A stretch of 64,000 nucleotides of DNA from Shinella sumterensis (GCF_004514425.2 NZ_MYFN02000015.1:57188-121187); one strand, 5' to 3'; positions 1 to 8,887 are shown, counted from the stretch's first letter. The notes: generated from the letters alone by a model not told the origin. Numbers and translations are program-made.

Positions 1-402
1 CGCGATCTTTCCGATCACTGCAGCATCGGATTTCGCTTCCCCAACAGCGGCAAGATACAAAGCTGGCCGCTACGCAGATCCAAGGGCGAACCGGATCCCC
101 GCCTCAACTATGTGCTCACCTGCAACAATATGGAGGCACTGCGGGGGGCCGTGCTGCGTGACCTCGGCATCGGTTGCATGCCGGATTTCCTCGCGGAGGC
201 GCCGGTGCTTGCGGGCCATCTCGTCCCGCTGCTCCTGGATCACCTGGACGCACCTGGCCAGTTCAACCTCATCTGGCCATCAAGCCGGCATCTTTCGCCG
301 AAGGTGCGCGTCCTCGTCGACTTTCTGGCAGAACACCTCTTCATCTCCGAGCCGTGCCTCTCCACCAGCGAGCGTCACCCGGCGTCCGGTGAGAATGCAT
401 GA
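1..402 (+). CDS. LysR-family regulator, C-terminal part (cut by window start)
   Basis: Reading frame 1 is open from the first base to a TGA at 400-402 and gives 133 residues of a LysR substrate-binding domain. The typical C-terminal pattern is visible: NNMEALRGAVLRDLGIGCMP, then a stretch ending LVPLLLDH, then SSRHLSPKVRVLVDFLAEHL, where LysR effector domains end. The HTH lies outside the window, so neither the start nor the target can be given. The last 18 residues or so (after FISEPC) are a hydrophilic tail beyond the usual end. The next gene is on the opposite strand, so this one probably ends its transcription unit here. Confidence 0.85.
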   Translation, partial: RDLSDHCSIGFRFPNSGKIQSWPLRRSKGEPDPRLNYVLTCNNMEALRGAVLRDLGIGCMPDFLAEAPVLAGHLVPLLLDHLDAPGQFNLIWPSSRHLSPKVRVLVDFLAEHLFISEPCLSTSERHPASGENA

Positions 403-594
403 GCGACTTTAGCATGCGCCTTCAACCATCTCTTCTCACCGGACCGATGGAAACCCGGTTTCTTCCGGGTCGGCCTACGAACAGGCTGGCGTTATGAACC
501 GGACAGCAGCAAAACCTTAGCCATGACCAACGGGCTTAAATCAACCGAACGGGTTTCATCATGTTGCCGCCCGCAAGAGAGCGGCAACAATGCG
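403..594. other. intergenic region between convergent genes
   Basis: There is no supportable gene. An 8-bp stem-loop (GTTGCCGC / GCGGCAAC, 563-588, 10-base loop) lies just past the end of the aminotransferase gene, but neither side has a T-run. It is therefore only a weak candidate terminator. Confidence 0.4.
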
Positions 595-1467
595 TCAGAT
601 GGCGTTTGCCAACTTCTTTTCGATGTAGAGCTGGCGCATCTTCAGGGTCAGCGGACCGGGCTTGCCGTCGCCGACATTCTGGCCGTCGATCGCAACCACC
701 GGCAGGACGAAATTGGTGGCCGAGGTGATGAAGGCTTCCGCTGAATCCTTGGCTTCACCCGGCGTAAAGGCGCGCTCTTCGTAGTCGATACCGGCCTCTT
801 TGGCGATGTCGAGAACGCTTGCGCGGGTAATACCGTGCAGAATCGCATGTGAGAGCGGACGGGTGATCAGCTTGCCGTCCTTGGAGATGATATGGGCGGT
901 GGCCGCGCTTGCCTCGGTGATGAAACCGTCTTCCACCAGCCATGCGTCGTCGGCGCCCTTGGCGGCTGCTTCCATTTTCGCCATCGACGGATAGAGGAGC
1001 TGCACCGTCTTGATGTCGCGGCGCGCCCAGCGTTGGTCCGGCAGGAGGGCAACGGAGATTCCGGTCTTTGCTTTCGGATTGTCGAGAACCGGTTTTGCCT
1101 GCGTGAACAGGGTCAGCGTCGGCTTCGGATCCACCGGATAGGCGAAATCGCGGTCGGCGGTGCCGCGTGAGATCTGCAGGTAAATCAGGCCTTCGTTGAG
1201 ATCGTTGCGACGGACGATTTCGCGATGAACTTCCAGCAGTGCTTCCGGCGAAAGCGGGCAGGTGATGCCGAGTTCCTTGGTCGAGCGCTGCAAGCGCGCG
1301 GAATGGCCGTCATATTCCAGCAGCTTGCCGCCGACAACGCCGGTGACTTCATAGATCGCATCGGCAAACAGGAAGCCGCGGTCGAAAATCGAGACCTTGG
1401 CATCTTCTTCCGGCAGCCACTCGCCGTTCAGGTAGACAGTACGGGACAATGAAAAAGGCCCTTTCAC
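595..1467 (-). CDS. dat: D-amino-acid aminotransferase (PLP fold type IV)
   Basis: The 290-residue cytoplasmic class IV aminotransferase would interconvert D-amino acids and 2-oxo acids (D-Ala or D-Glu type). Signatures in order are FDRGFLFADAIYE near residue 28, LQISRGTADRDFAYP near 97 (the D-amino-acid transaminase form of the R-G-x-A-x-R motif), the PLP lysine K153 in RRDIKTVQLL, and E185 in ITEASAAT, which contacts the pyridine nitrogen. The ATG at 1465-1467 overlaps the TGA of the upstream pxpA gene, so the two are translationally coupled. The context (5-oxoprolinase, carbamoylase) suggests a D- or modified amino acid as substrate; that is inference. Branched-chain aminotransferases share the fold, but the RGTADR motif argues for the D-specific group. 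Confidence 0.88.
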   Translation of the reverse strand: MKGPFSLSRTVYLNGEWLPEEDAKVSIFDRGFLFADAIYEVTGVVGGKLLEYDGHSARLQRSTKELGITCPLSPEALLEVHREIVRRNDLNEGLIYLQISRGTADRDFAYPVDPKPTLTLFTQAKPVLDNPKAKTGISVALLPDQRWARRDIKTVQLLYPSMAKMEAAAKGADDAWLVEDGFITEASAATAHIISKDGKLITRPLSHAILHGITRASVLDIAKEAGIDYEERAFTPGEAKDSAEAFITSATNFVLPVVAIDGQNVGDGKPGPLTLKMRQLYIEKKLANAI

Positions 1468-2237
1468 ATCTTGGGTTTGGTAAATGGTGCGATGGTAACG
1501 CCGGCTTCGGACAACCTGTCACGCAATGCGCGTGCGGTGGCGGGCGCGCCGGGCGTGTCGCCATGGATGCAGACGGTCGCCGCATTGACCGACAGATGCG
1601 ATCCGCTGATCGTCGGGATCCTGTTGTCGCAGACCATGGAGAGAACCTGGTCGACGCTTGCCGACAGATCATGGATCACCGACCCTTCCATCTGGCGCGG
1701 CGCAAGCATGCCGTTTTCCAGATAGCGGCGATCGGCATAGACTTCGCAGGCAACCGCAAGGCCGGCCTCCTCGGCAGCAAGCATCGTCTGCGAATAGGGG
1801 AGCGTGATGAAAACAAGGCTCGGGTCGACCGCCTTGATGGCCTTGACGCAGACGCTTGCCAGCGTCTCGTCTTCGGCTGCGATATTGCCGAGCGAGCCAT
1901 GCGTCTTCACATGGGTGATCGGCCAGCCGAGCGTGGTTGCCATGCCTTGGATCGCAGCGATCTGATAGATGATCTGCGCCTCGATATCCTCCGGGCGCTC
2001 GCCATAGATTCGGCGCCGGCCAAAGCCGTAGAGATCCATGAACGAAGGGTGCGCGCCGATCGCCACGCCGTTCTCGCGGGCCGAAACGATCGTGTCGCGC
2101 ATCACGCTCGGGTCGCCGGCATGGAAACCGCAAGCGATGTTTGCGGTCGTGATGATATCCATCATCGCTGCGTCGTCGCCGATCTTGTAGGCGCCGAAGC
2201 TTTCACCCATGTCGCAATTGAGGTCGATCGTAGGCAT
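1464..2237 (-). CDS. pxpA: 5-oxoprolinase subunit A (LamB/YcsF family)
   Basis: The 257-residue protein matches the usual PxpA length. Family motifs are DLNCDMGESFG at residues 5-15, NIACGFHAGDP, GAHPSFMD and VKTHGSLGN. PxpA works with PxpB and PxpC to open 5-oxoproline to glutamate with ATP. The start at 2237 is preferred because an AGACAGG Shine-Dalgarno lies about 9 bases upstream. An in-frame ATG at 2246 overlaps that motif, and a longer open frame to 2393 adds unrelated sequence. Partners pxpB and pxpC lie across the divergent promoter on the plus strand, whereas in many genomes the three are adjacent. The gene heads a pxpA-dat unit. Confidence 0.93.
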   Translation of the reverse strand: MPTIDLNCDMGESFGAYKIGDDAAMMDIITTANIACGFHAGDPSVMRDTIVSARENGVAIGAHPSFMDLYGFGRRRIYGERPEDIEAQIIYQIAAIQGMATTLGWPITHVKTHGSLGNIAAEDETLASVCVKAIKAVDPSLVFITLPYSQTMLAAEEAGLAVACEVYADRRYLENGMLAPRQMEGSVIHDLSASVDQVLSMVCDNRIPTISGSHLSVNAATVCIHGDTPGAPATARALRDRLSEAGVTIAPFTKPKM

Positions 2238-2313
2238 GCGGATCATCCTGTCTCTGTGGTTTATCGATGAGGCACGTTCGCGTGATATTGCTGGCCATAA
2301 TCGTAAAGCAGCC

Positions 2314-2342
2314 TTGACATACAGTTGGTGTACTGAAATGAC
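2314..2342 (+). promoter_or_regulatory. candidate promoter with embedded GntR-type operator, upstream of pxpBC
   Basis: TTGACA (2314-2319) is followed by CAGTTGGTGTACTGAA (2322-2337) in the place of the spacer, then a weak -10-like ATGACA. The same -35/operator arrangement recurs at 10791-10819. The GTGTAC core fits the GT-Nn-AC half-site rule of GntR operators, and two GntR genes lie downstream. Binding is inferred. Confidence 0.5.
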
Positions 2343-2467
2343 AAGGAGGTTGTTTGCTATGCGAATCCGCATCGGCAACGTATGGGAACACAATGGATAA
2401 AGCGGATACGCTGCGCCCTCGTTGATTGCAGACTGGCAAAGGGTGCAAGCGGAATTTGGAACAATGA

Positions 2468-3211
2468 ATGACCGTGCCCCATCACGCGCACCTCACCTAT
2501 CCGCGAATTGCCGCAAGCGGCGATCGCGCCATCGTCATCGAACTCTCGGACCGGATTTCCGAGGAGACGAACATGCGCGTCGTGGCGCTGGCGGACGATC
2601 TCGAAAGCAACCCGATTGCCGGGATCGTCGAGACGGTGCCGACCTATCGCTCGCTGCTCGTTTCCTACGATCCCCTGGTCGTGCGCGGTCGCGATCTTTC
2701 GGCGCTTCTGCTTGAGCGGCTTTCCGGCATCGCTATCGACGGCCGCCGTGGGCGCCGGCTGGTTGTGCCGGTGATTTACGGCGGTGACGTCGGCCTCGAC
2801 CTTACCGAGATGGCGGAGATGAAGGAGATGAGCGTCGCGGAACTCATAGCCGCGCATGGTTCGGCGGACTACCGCGTCTATATGATCGGCTTCGCGCCGG
2901 GCTTTGCCTATCTCGGCGGCCTGCCGGAGAAGCTTCATACGCCACGGCTTGCCGTGCCGCGCCAGAGGATCGAGGCAAGCGCCATCGGCATCGGCGGCAA
3001 GCAGGCCAGCATCAATTCCGTGCCCGGCCCGAGCGGCTGGCGCTTCATCGGCCGTACGCCGATCAAGGTTTTCGATCCCGCCCGCAGCGATGCCTTTCTC
3101 CTGAAGGCCGGCGATCATGTCCGCTTCCGCGCCATCGAAAAGGATGAGGCCGCGGCGCTGGATGCAGCGGTTGCCTCCGGCGCTCCGCATATCGAGTGGG
3201 AGGATGCATGA
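2468..3211 (+). CDS. pxpB: 5-oxoprolinase subunit B (KipI/PxpB family)
   Basis: The 247-residue protein belongs to the carboxyltransferase subdomain C/D family. The diagnostic GFAPGFAYLGGLPEKL is at residues 141-156, followed by TPRLAVPRQRIEA and the GIGGKQ...PGPSGWRFIGRTP block (175-198). It forms a complex with PxpC that phosphorylates or activates 5-oxoproline and hands it to PxpA. The candidate promoter at 2314 gives a leader of roughly 120 bases. An overlapping out-of-frame ATG sits at 2464, and no strong Shine-Dalgarno is visible. The stop overlaps the pxpC start. Allophanate hydrolase subunit 1 is the older family name, but no urea carboxylase gene is present. Confidence 0.92.
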   Translation: MTVPHHAHLTYPRIAASGDRAIVIELSDRISEETNMRVVALADDLESNPIAGIVETVPTYRSLLVSYDPLVVRGRDLSALLLERLSGIAIDGRRGRRLVVPVIYGGDVGLDLTEMAEMKEMSVAELIAAHGSADYRVYMIGFAPGFAYLGGLPEKLHTPRLAVPRQRIEASAIGIGGKQASINSVPGPSGWRFIGRTPIKVFDPARSDAFLLKAGDHVRFRAIEKDEAAALDAAVASGAPHIEWEDA

Positions 3212-4188
3212 CCACGCTCACCGTCAAACAGGCAGGCCCGATGATGTCCGTGCAGGATCTCGGCCGCACCGGTTTCGTACGGATGGGGGTCTCGGCCTCC
3301 GGCCCGATGGATGGTGTTGCGATGCGGATCGCCAACCGCCTCGTCGGCAATGGTGACAACGATGCGCTGATCGAGTTCTCCAATGTCGGCGGCCAGTTCG
3401 AAGTGGATGAGCCCGTGCTCTTTGCCGTTACCGGCGGCGCCGTCTCGGTCACGATCGATGGGGGCCGCGTTGATTGCTGGGCAAGTCACATGCTGGCACC
3501 TGGCCAGGTTCTGCGCATCGGCGCGCTCACCAGTGCGGTCTGGGGCTATATCGCGTTCTCCGGCGGCATCGAGACTGAACCCGTGCTCGGCGCACGTTCC
3601 ACCCATCTTCGTTCCGCCATCGGCGGGCTCGACGGCAGGCGTCTGGCGCCCGGTGATGTGCTGCCGCTTGGTGCCACACCCGAGACGGTGCTCGCCGGCC
3701 CGCAAAAAGTTCTTCGCACGCCGCTTCATCGCTTCGCAGGCCCGATCAGGGTCATCAAGGGGCCGCAGGCAGGGCATTTCGATAAGGCTGCATGGCAGCA
3801 GTTCCTGCGCGGGCCCTTTACCGTGTCGGGCAGCCGTGATCGCATGGCGCAGGTGCTGGAGGGCCAGGAGATCGTCGCGGCCGGCGGGCATGACATCGTG
3901 TCGGATGGCACGGTGATGGGTTCGATCCAGGTGCCGGCCTCCGGCCGCCCGATCATCCTGATGGCCGAGCGGCAGACGGCCGGCGGTTATCCGAAAATCG
4001 CAACCGTCGCCTCCGTGGATCTGCCGCGGCTGGCGCAGGCGCTGACCGGCAGCCAGATTCGCTTCAAGCTCGTGACGCAGGAACAGGCGGAAGATCTCTG
4101 GATCGCCCATACCCTTGCACTCGACGAAGTTCTTGCGGGCCTGGATCAAGCGCCGGATGCGGCAATGTTTGAAGGAGGCAGGTCTTGA
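3208..4188 (+). CDS. pxpC: 5-oxoprolinase subunit C (KipA/PxpC family)
   Basis: The 326-residue protein carries the biotin-dependent carboxyltransferase-like motif SVQDLGRTGF at residues 14-23, then GVSASGPMD, and later SRDRMAQVLEG and PASGRPIILMAERQTAGGYPKIA, the typical PxpC C-terminal block. It pairs with PxpB in the ATP-dependent 5-oxoprolinase. The ATG at 3208 overlaps the pxpB TGA (ATGA). A start four codons upstream at 3196 is possible but less natural. The gene ends in a TTGA overlap with the following regulator gene, so pxpB-pxpC-gntR reads as one operon. Confidence 0.92.
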   Translation: MTTLTVKQAGPMMSVQDLGRTGFVRMGVSASGPMDGVAMRIANRLVGNGDNDALIEFSNVGGQFEVDEPVLFAVTGGAVSVTIDGGRVDCWASHMLAPGQVLRIGALTSAVWGYIAFSGGIETEPVLGARSTHLRSAIGGLDGRRLAPGDVLPLGATPETVLAGPQKVLRTPLHRFAGPIRVIKGPQAGHFDKAAWQQFLRGPFTVSGSRDRMAQVLEGQEIVAAGGHDIVSDGTVMGSIQVPASGRPIILMAERQTAGGYPKIATVASVDLPRLAQALTGSQIRFKLVTQEQAEDLWIAHTLALDEVLAGLDQAPDAAMFEGGRS

Positions 4189-4829
4189 ACAAACCGCTCG
4201 CAAAGCAGGCTTACGGCAAGATTATCGAGATGATCCTCGCCGGCGTCTTGAAACCGGGCGACCTTCTGCAGGAAGCCAAGCTCGGGGACGAGTTCGCCAT
4301 GTCGCGCACGCCGGTGCGCGAGGCGATCAAGCGCATCGAGGCGGAAGGTCTTGCCATTCAGGACGGTCGGTTCCTCAAGGTGCGGACGCTGACGATCCCG
4401 GAGGTCGAGGAAATCTTCTTCATGCGCCAGCAGCTGGAAAGTTATTGCGCGCGGCATGCGACCGGTATTCCGACCGCTATTCTCGACGATCTGGAAAGCC
4501 GCGTCCTGACATTGCAGAGGCAGGGGCCCGGGGAGGAGGACGAGCAGCGCAGCATCGATGACGACCTGCACTATTCGCTGGCGCGTGCTGCCGGCAACCA
4601 GATGATGGTGCGCGCGATCGGCGATCTGCGCCGTCGCACCTGCATGTTCGACCATACCCAGGTTCCGACGCGTTTCATCGTCAGCTGCCAGGAGCATTTC
4701 GATATTCTTCAGGCGCTCCGCGCTGGCGACGGTAAGCGTGCCGGCGTGCTGATGGGCGAACATATCACCCATGCCCGCGACGCCGTCCTTCAGCGTCTGA
4801 ATACGCCTTTACCGAGATCGCCCCTATGA
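4185..4829 (+). CDS. GntR-family regulator, FCD subfamily (first of two)
   Basis: The 214-residue protein has an N-terminal winged helix (residues 5-68) with the recognition-helix signature MSRTPVREAIKRIEAEGL at 39-56, then an all-helical FCD ligand domain with candidate metal-binding histidines in DDDLHYSL, CQEHFDIL and EHITHARD. The start is TTG at 4185, supported by GAAGGAGG (4171-4177) eight bases upstream and by a TTGA overlap with the pxpC stop. It is placed to control the surrounding catabolic operon, probably through the GTrTAC operators at 2322 and 10799. The ligand is unknown; FCD regulators often sense carboxylates or amino acid derivatives. Confidence 0.9.
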   Translation: MNKPLAKQAYGKIIEMILAGVLKPGDLLQEAKLGDEFAMSRTPVREAIKRIEAEGLAIQDGRFLKVRTLTIPEVEEIFFMRQQLESYCARHATGIPTAILDDLESRVLTLQRQGPGEEDEQRSIDDDLHYSLARAAGNQMMVRAIGDLRRRTCMFDHTQVPTRFIVSCQEHFDILQALRAGDGKRAGVLMGEHITHARDAVLQRLNTPLPRSPL

Positions 4830-5770
4830 AATGCCTGATCGTCCAACCCATCCATGCTGCAGGCATCGCCCTTCTGAAGGATGCGGGTGTCGAACCTGTC
4901 CTCTGCCCTGACACCGATATTCAGACCATAATGCGGCTGATCCGCGGATGTCAGGCCGTGATTACCCGCGACGCAGGCCTTTCCGCGGAGGCTATCGCCG
5001 TGGCCGATACGTTGAAGGTGATCGTCTCGCATGGCGCAGGCCACGATTCGATCGACAAGGTCGCGGCCGGAAGGCGCGGGATCCTCGTCTGTAATACGCC
5101 GGGCGCCAACGCCCGTTCGGTCAGCGAACTGGCTCTGGGCTTGGCCATAGCCGCCGCACGCCTGATCCCGGCTGCCGATCGGTCCGTGCGTACCGGATCA
5201 CGCGGTTTCCGCGAGACCTCGACCTTCCATGAGCTCTTCGGCAAGACGGTTCTCTTGGTCGGCTGGGGCGCAATCGCGCAGGGGCTCGGGCGCATGCTCG
5301 ATATCGCCTTCGGCATGCGCGTCCTCGTCTATTCGCCGCGCAGCACGGGCGAACTGCCTTACGAGCGTGTCGCGATGCTCGCAGAGGGGTTGGCTTGCGC
5401 CGATCTCGTCTCCATTCACACACCACTGCGCGAGGAAACCCGCAACCTGTTCGACGCCGAGGCCTTCGGCGCCATCAAGCGTGGCGCGATCCTCGTCAAT
5501 ACGGCGCGCGCAGGGCTTGTCGATGAGGCAGCGCTTGCCGCAGCGATCGAAGATGGCACGCTCGCGGGAGCGGCACTCGACGTCTATTCGCCGGGTGCGG
5601 CGCAAGGGCCGCTCGGCGCCACCAACCGGGTAATCTTTACGCCGCATCTCGGCGGTACGACCGGTGAAGCGCTGGAACGTGTTGCGCTTGCGGCTGCAGG
5701 CCACGTGCTGACGGCGCTTTCCGGCGGTCGTCCGGCAACGACAGTCGAAATGCAAAGGTTGGACGCATGA
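4826..5770 (+). CDS. D-isomer-specific 2-hydroxyacid dehydrogenase-like protein, catalytic Glu replaced
   Basis: The 314-residue protein has the family two-domain layout. The Rossmann motif is VGWGAIAQG (145-153), the substrate arginine is R228 in NTARAGLVDE, and the catalytic His is H274 in TPHLGGTT. The third member of the R-E-H triad, normally the Glu five residues after Asp in the D-V-F-x-x-E-P motif, is absent: here the stretch reads DVYSPGAAQ (252-260), with Gly at the Glu position. Activity may therefore be altered or lost. The ATG overlaps the regulator stop (ATGA), and the end overlaps the next gene the same way. An intact paralogue lies at 37687-38655. Confidence 0.85.
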   Translation: MKCLIVQPIHAAGIALLKDAGVEPVLCPDTDIQTIMRLIRGCQAVITRDAGLSAEAIAVADTLKVIVSHGAGHDSIDKVAAGRRGILVCNTPGANARSVSELALGLAIAAARLIPAADRSVRTGSRGFRETSTFHELFGKTVLLVGWGAIAQGLGRMLDIAFGMRVLVYSPRSTGELPYERVAMLAEGLACADLVSIHTPLREETRNLFDAEAFGAIKRGAILVNTARAGLVDEAALAAAIEDGTLAGAALDVYSPGAAQGPLGATNRVIFTPHLGGTTGEALERVALAAAGHVLTALSGGRPATTVEMQRLDA

Positions 5771-7023
5771 ATTCTGTCATCAGGGAGACGATCGACCGGC
5801 TGATCGACCGGGTCAATGCGATCTCGGATGTCGGTCCGGGTTTCACCCGCCCGTCCTATAGCCGGCTGGAAAGCCAGGCGCATGCCGTCGTTGCCGAGGA
5901 GGCTGGGGCGCTGGGCCTTGAGGTGACGCGCGATGCCGGCCTCAATCTCTTTGCCCGCCTGCCGGGCCGCGACCGTTCCGCACGTGCAATCTATATCGGT
6001 TCGCATCTCGATACCGTCTCGATGGGCGGCGCCTATGATGGCCAGGCTGGTGTTTCGGGTGCCATGGCGCTGGTGACTACCTTCGTGAAAAGCGGCGAAC
6101 AGCCGCCCGTTGATATCGTCGTCACGGTGACGCGCGCCGAGGAAAGCGTCTGGTTTCCGGTTTCCTACGCGGGCTCGCGTGCGGCGCTCGGCCGGCTGAC
6201 GGCACAGGAACTACAGGCAAAGCGCTCCGATACCGGCCGCACGCTTTACGATCATATCGAGGAAGAAGGTGGTCGTCCGGAGGAGATTTTGGCCGGACCC
6301 GGCCTTGCACCCGCCCGCTTCATCGAACTGCATATCGAACAGGGCGCTGTCCTCGACACCGCAAAGGAGCCTTTCGGCATCGTCTCCGGCGTGCGCGGCG
6401 GCCTGCGTTATCGTGAGGCGCGGATCGACGGCACCTGGGCGCATTCCGGTGGCCCGGCGCGTTGCGAGCGCGCCGATGCCGTCTTTGCACTGGCGGATCT
6501 GATCGTCGGCATGGACAGGTGCTGGGAAGAGACGCTTGCGCGGTCGCAGGATCTAACCGTCACCTTCGGCCGTGTCGATGCGGCGTCGTCGGAACATGCC
6601 TTTGCCAAGGTGCCCGGCCGGGTGGATTTCTGCGTCGATCTGCGCAGCGATACCGTTTCCGTGCTTGACGAGCTGGATAGTCTCTTCAGGGCACAGATCG
6701 ACAAGATCGAGAAGGCCCGCGGCGTCCGCTTCGATCTCGGTGCCCAGTCGCGCAGTCAGCCGACGAAACTCTCGGCGGCGCTCGGTGACCAGATCGCCCG
6801 CGGCGCCTCGCGGCTTGGATATAGCCCACGCAGGATGCTTTCCGGCGGTGGGCACGATGCGGCGGCCTTCGCGCAGGCCGGCTGGGACAGCGTGATGGTG
6901 TTTCTGCGGAACTGGAACGGCAGCCATAACCCCGACGAGGGCATGGATCCGGCGGATCTGGCCGCAGCCGTCGAGGTTGTCCACGCTGCGATCCGCGATG
7001 ATGGCAAGGGAGGTGATTATTGA
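5767..7023 (+). CDS. Zn-dependent hydantoinase/N-carbamoyl amino acid amidohydrolase (M20 family)
   Basis: The 418-residue protein carries the AllC/HyuC-type signatures: GSHLDTVSMGGAYDGQAGV starting at 78 (His80 and Asp91 as expected zinc ligands), RAEESVWF near 123 with the bridging Glu, AGSRA, then ELHIEQGAVLD and a late GGGHDAAAF with the final His. It would hydrolyse an N-carbamoyl or similar amide bond of an L-amino acid, ureidoglycolate or allantoate-like substrate; the exact substrate cannot be read from sequence. It is coupled by ATGA to the dehydrogenase upstream and by TTGA to the second regulator downstream. Confidence 0.9.
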   Translation: MNSVIRETIDRLIDRVNAISDVGPGFTRPSYSRLESQAHAVVAEEAGALGLEVTRDAGLNLFARLPGRDRSARAIYIGSHLDTVSMGGAYDGQAGVSGAMALVTTFVKSGEQPPVDIVVTVTRAEESVWFPVSYAGSRAALGRLTAQELQAKRSDTGRTLYDHIEEEGGRPEEILAGPGLAPARFIELHIEQGAVLDTAKEPFGIVSGVRGGLRYREARIDGTWAHSGGPARCERADAVFALADLIVGMDRCWEETLARSQDLTVTFGRVDAASSEHAFAKVPGRVDFCVDLRSDTVSVLDELDSLFRAQIDKIEKARGVRFDLGAQSRSQPTKLSAALGDQIARGASRLGYSPRRMLSGGGHDAAAFAQAGWDSVMVFLRNWNGSHNPDEGMDPADLAAAVEVVHAAIRDDGKGGDY

Positions 7024-7658
7024 GCGACAAGGAAACTCTCGCGCAACAGGTCTATCGTGACCTGAAGCAGCGCATCCTCGAAGGGCAGTTTTCCTCCGAC
7101 GAAATGCTGACGGAACGGACCCTGGCGCTGGAATCGGGTATTTCGCGCACACCGCTGCGCGCCGCTATTTCGCGCCTTGAGAAGGAAAACGTCATCTCGC
7201 GCCTGCCCAACGGCGCGTTGATGGTGCGGCCGGTCACCGTGGAGCAATTGCTGGAGATCGTGCAGGTCCGCCGGCTTCTCGAAGGCTCGGCCGCTGAAAA
7301 GGCCGCAAGTCTGCCGTTTACGGAGGAACTGTCGCAATCGCGCGAGCGGATGCGTTACTTCACCAGCGGCGGCGATATCGCGTTCGACCTCTTCTGGATC
7401 GATGACGACGCCTTTCACAATGCGGTCGCCCATGCCGCCGGCCTGCCGCTCCTCGCCTCGATGCTGACCGAGATGCGCAGTATCGCGCGCCGCTGCACCA
7501 TCACCCGGACCCACGACCGCTTCGACCAGCAGGCGTTGGAACATATCGCCGTTATCGATGCCATCGAGGCACGTGACGGCGCTGCCGCCCGTGCGGCGAT
7601 GGAAGTGCATTTCGATAGTGTCAGAACCCGTTTTCTCGGCTGGCTGGCGCGCAATTGA
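7020..7658 (+). CDS. GntR-family regulator, FCD subfamily (second of two)
   Basis: The 212-residue protein has a winged helix in residues 8-70, with ISRTPLRAAISRLEKENV as the recognition segment at 41-58, and an FCD domain with DAFHNAVAHAAG near 135. The start is TTG at 7020 behind AGGGAGG (7007-7013), overlapping the amidohydrolase stop. Two FCD regulators in one operon, both with TTG starts, suggest duplicated or two-signal control. Sequence identity between them is low outside the HTH, so a recent duplication is not indicated. Confidence 0.88.
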   Translation: MSDKETLAQQVYRDLKQRILEGQFSSDEMLTERTLALESGISRTPLRAAISRLEKENVISRLPNGALMVRPVTVEQLLEIVQVRRLLEGSAAEKAASLPFTEELSQSRERMRYFTSGGDIAFDLFWIDDDAFHNAVAHAAGLPLLASMLTEMRSIARRCTITRTHDRFDQQALEHIAVIDAIEARDGAAARAAMEVHFDSVRTRFLGWLARN

Positions 7659-7670
7659 GATTTTGGCCGC

Positions 7671-8855
7671 ATGACCTTGCATCCGACCTTTGACACGCAG
7701 GCCCAGATCCAGGGCATCGAAGCGGCCTTTCCCGCAGCGGAATTTGCCGAACGGCAGGCTCGCGCCCGTGCCGCCGTTGTCGCCGTCGGCCATGAGGCCC
7801 TGATCGTTACCGGGCCGGAAACCATTTACTGGCTGACGGGGCGCCAGACGGCGGGATATTTTGCCTTTCAGGCGCTGATCCTGCCGGCGGATGGCGAGCC
7901 CGTGCTTCTTGTGCGCCAGCTCGAACTCTTCGGAACGCTCGCCAATACCTATCTGCCCGATATCGTCTCCTATCAGGATGGCGACAACCCGGCCGAAGCG
8001 CTTGTGGACCTCCTGCGCAAGCGCGGTATCGTCAAGCCGGCAATCGAGCTTGCCGGCTGGTTCCTGTCGCCAAAGCTTGCGGCCGAGATTTCCGAACGAC
8101 TTGGCGTTGCCTCTCTCATCGACGGCTCGCAGATACTTCCCTCACTCAGGATGATCAAGTCGGCGGCCGAGCTCGAGGCGATCCGTCATGCGGCCCGCTA
8201 TGCCGAAGCGGGCATGATCGCCGGCATCGCGGCTTGCGCTATCGGGGCCGATGAAAATGCCGTTGCTGCCGACATGCTGCATGCGGCGACGCGTGCCGGC
8301 TCGGAAGTCATGGCCATGGAGCCGCTCGTCTCCTCCGGGCCCCGTAGCGGCCTTCCGCATATGACATGGCGCCGCCGCGTGCTCGAGGCCGGCGATCCGC
8401 TCTTCCTCGAACTGGCCGGCAGCCACGCGCGCTACCATGCCGCCCTGATGCGAACGGTCTGGATGGGGGCCGCCCCGGACGAGGCGCAGCGGATGATGGA
8501 TTGTGCGCTGCGGGCGCTCGATGCGGCGCTTTCCGAGATCCGGCCGGGTGCGACCTGCGCCCATGTGCATGACACGGCACAGGCGATCATCGATGGCGCC
8601 GGCTATACGGCAGCCTTCCGCAAGCGTATCGGCTATTCGATGGGCGTCGCCTTCGCGCCGGATTGGGGTGAGGGGGCAATCCTGAGCCTCTTCTCCAACG
8701 TCACCCGCACTATCGAACCGGGCATGGTCTTCCATCTGCCTGCGACATTGCGAAGTTACGGGCAATGGACCGTCGGCGCCTCGGAAACGGTGATCGTCAC
8801 CGAAACCGGCGCCGAACCGCTCTCCACCCTGCCGCGCCAACTCACCATCCGCTGA
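7671..8855 (+). CDS. M24 (pita-bread) hydrolase, creatinase/ectoine-hydrolase-like, metal ligands absent
   Basis: The 394-residue protein has an N-terminal creatinase domain (about 25-160) and a C-terminal pita-bread fold. The conserved histidine before the core is H230 in PHMTWRRR. The sites that bind dimetal ions in aminopeptidases (D-x-G...Y-x-x-D) read LELAGSHARYHAALMRT (246-262), so both Asp ligands are missing, and the later G-H-G-x-G motif is GYSMGVAF. This pattern resembles metal-independent creatinase and ectoine hydrolase (DoeA-like) rather than a peptidase. Hydrolysis of a small C-N bond is likelier than peptide cleavage. It lies 12 bases after the GntR gene and 32 bases before the VOC gene. 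Confidence 0.82.
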   Translation: MTLHPTFDTQAQIQGIEAAFPAAEFAERQARARAAVVAVGHEALIVTGPETIYWLTGRQTAGYFAFQALILPADGEPVLLVRQLELFGTLANTYLPDIVSYQDGDNPAEALVDLLRKRGIVKPAIELAGWFLSPKLAAEISERLGVASLIDGSQILPSLRMIKSAAELEAIRHAARYAEAGMIAGIAACAIGADENAVAADMLHAATRAGSEVMAMEPLVSSGPRSGLPHMTWRRRVLEAGDPLFLELAGSHARYHAALMRTVWMGAAPDEAQRMMDCALRALDAALSEIRPGATCAHVHDTAQAIIDGAGYTAAFRKRIGYSMGVAFAPDWGEGAILSLFSNVTRTIEPGMVFHLPATLRSYGQWTVGASETVIVTETGAEPLSTLPRQLTIR

Positions 8856-8887
8856 TCTCAACCCAGCCAGACAAAACGGAGCACTCC

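Noticed and set aside
563..588. Stem-loop after the aminotransferase gene as terminator
   Set aside because: No T-run on either side; kept only as a note in the intergenic entry.
1449..2270. 273-codon open frame opposite pxpA
   Set aside because: It is antisense to a well-supported gene; composition is typical of a GC-rich shadow frame.
2468..4188. Calling pxpB/pxpC allophanate hydrolase subunits
   Set aside because: Old family name; no urea carboxylase is present and a pxpA gene is divergent from them, so 5-oxoprolinase is the better call.
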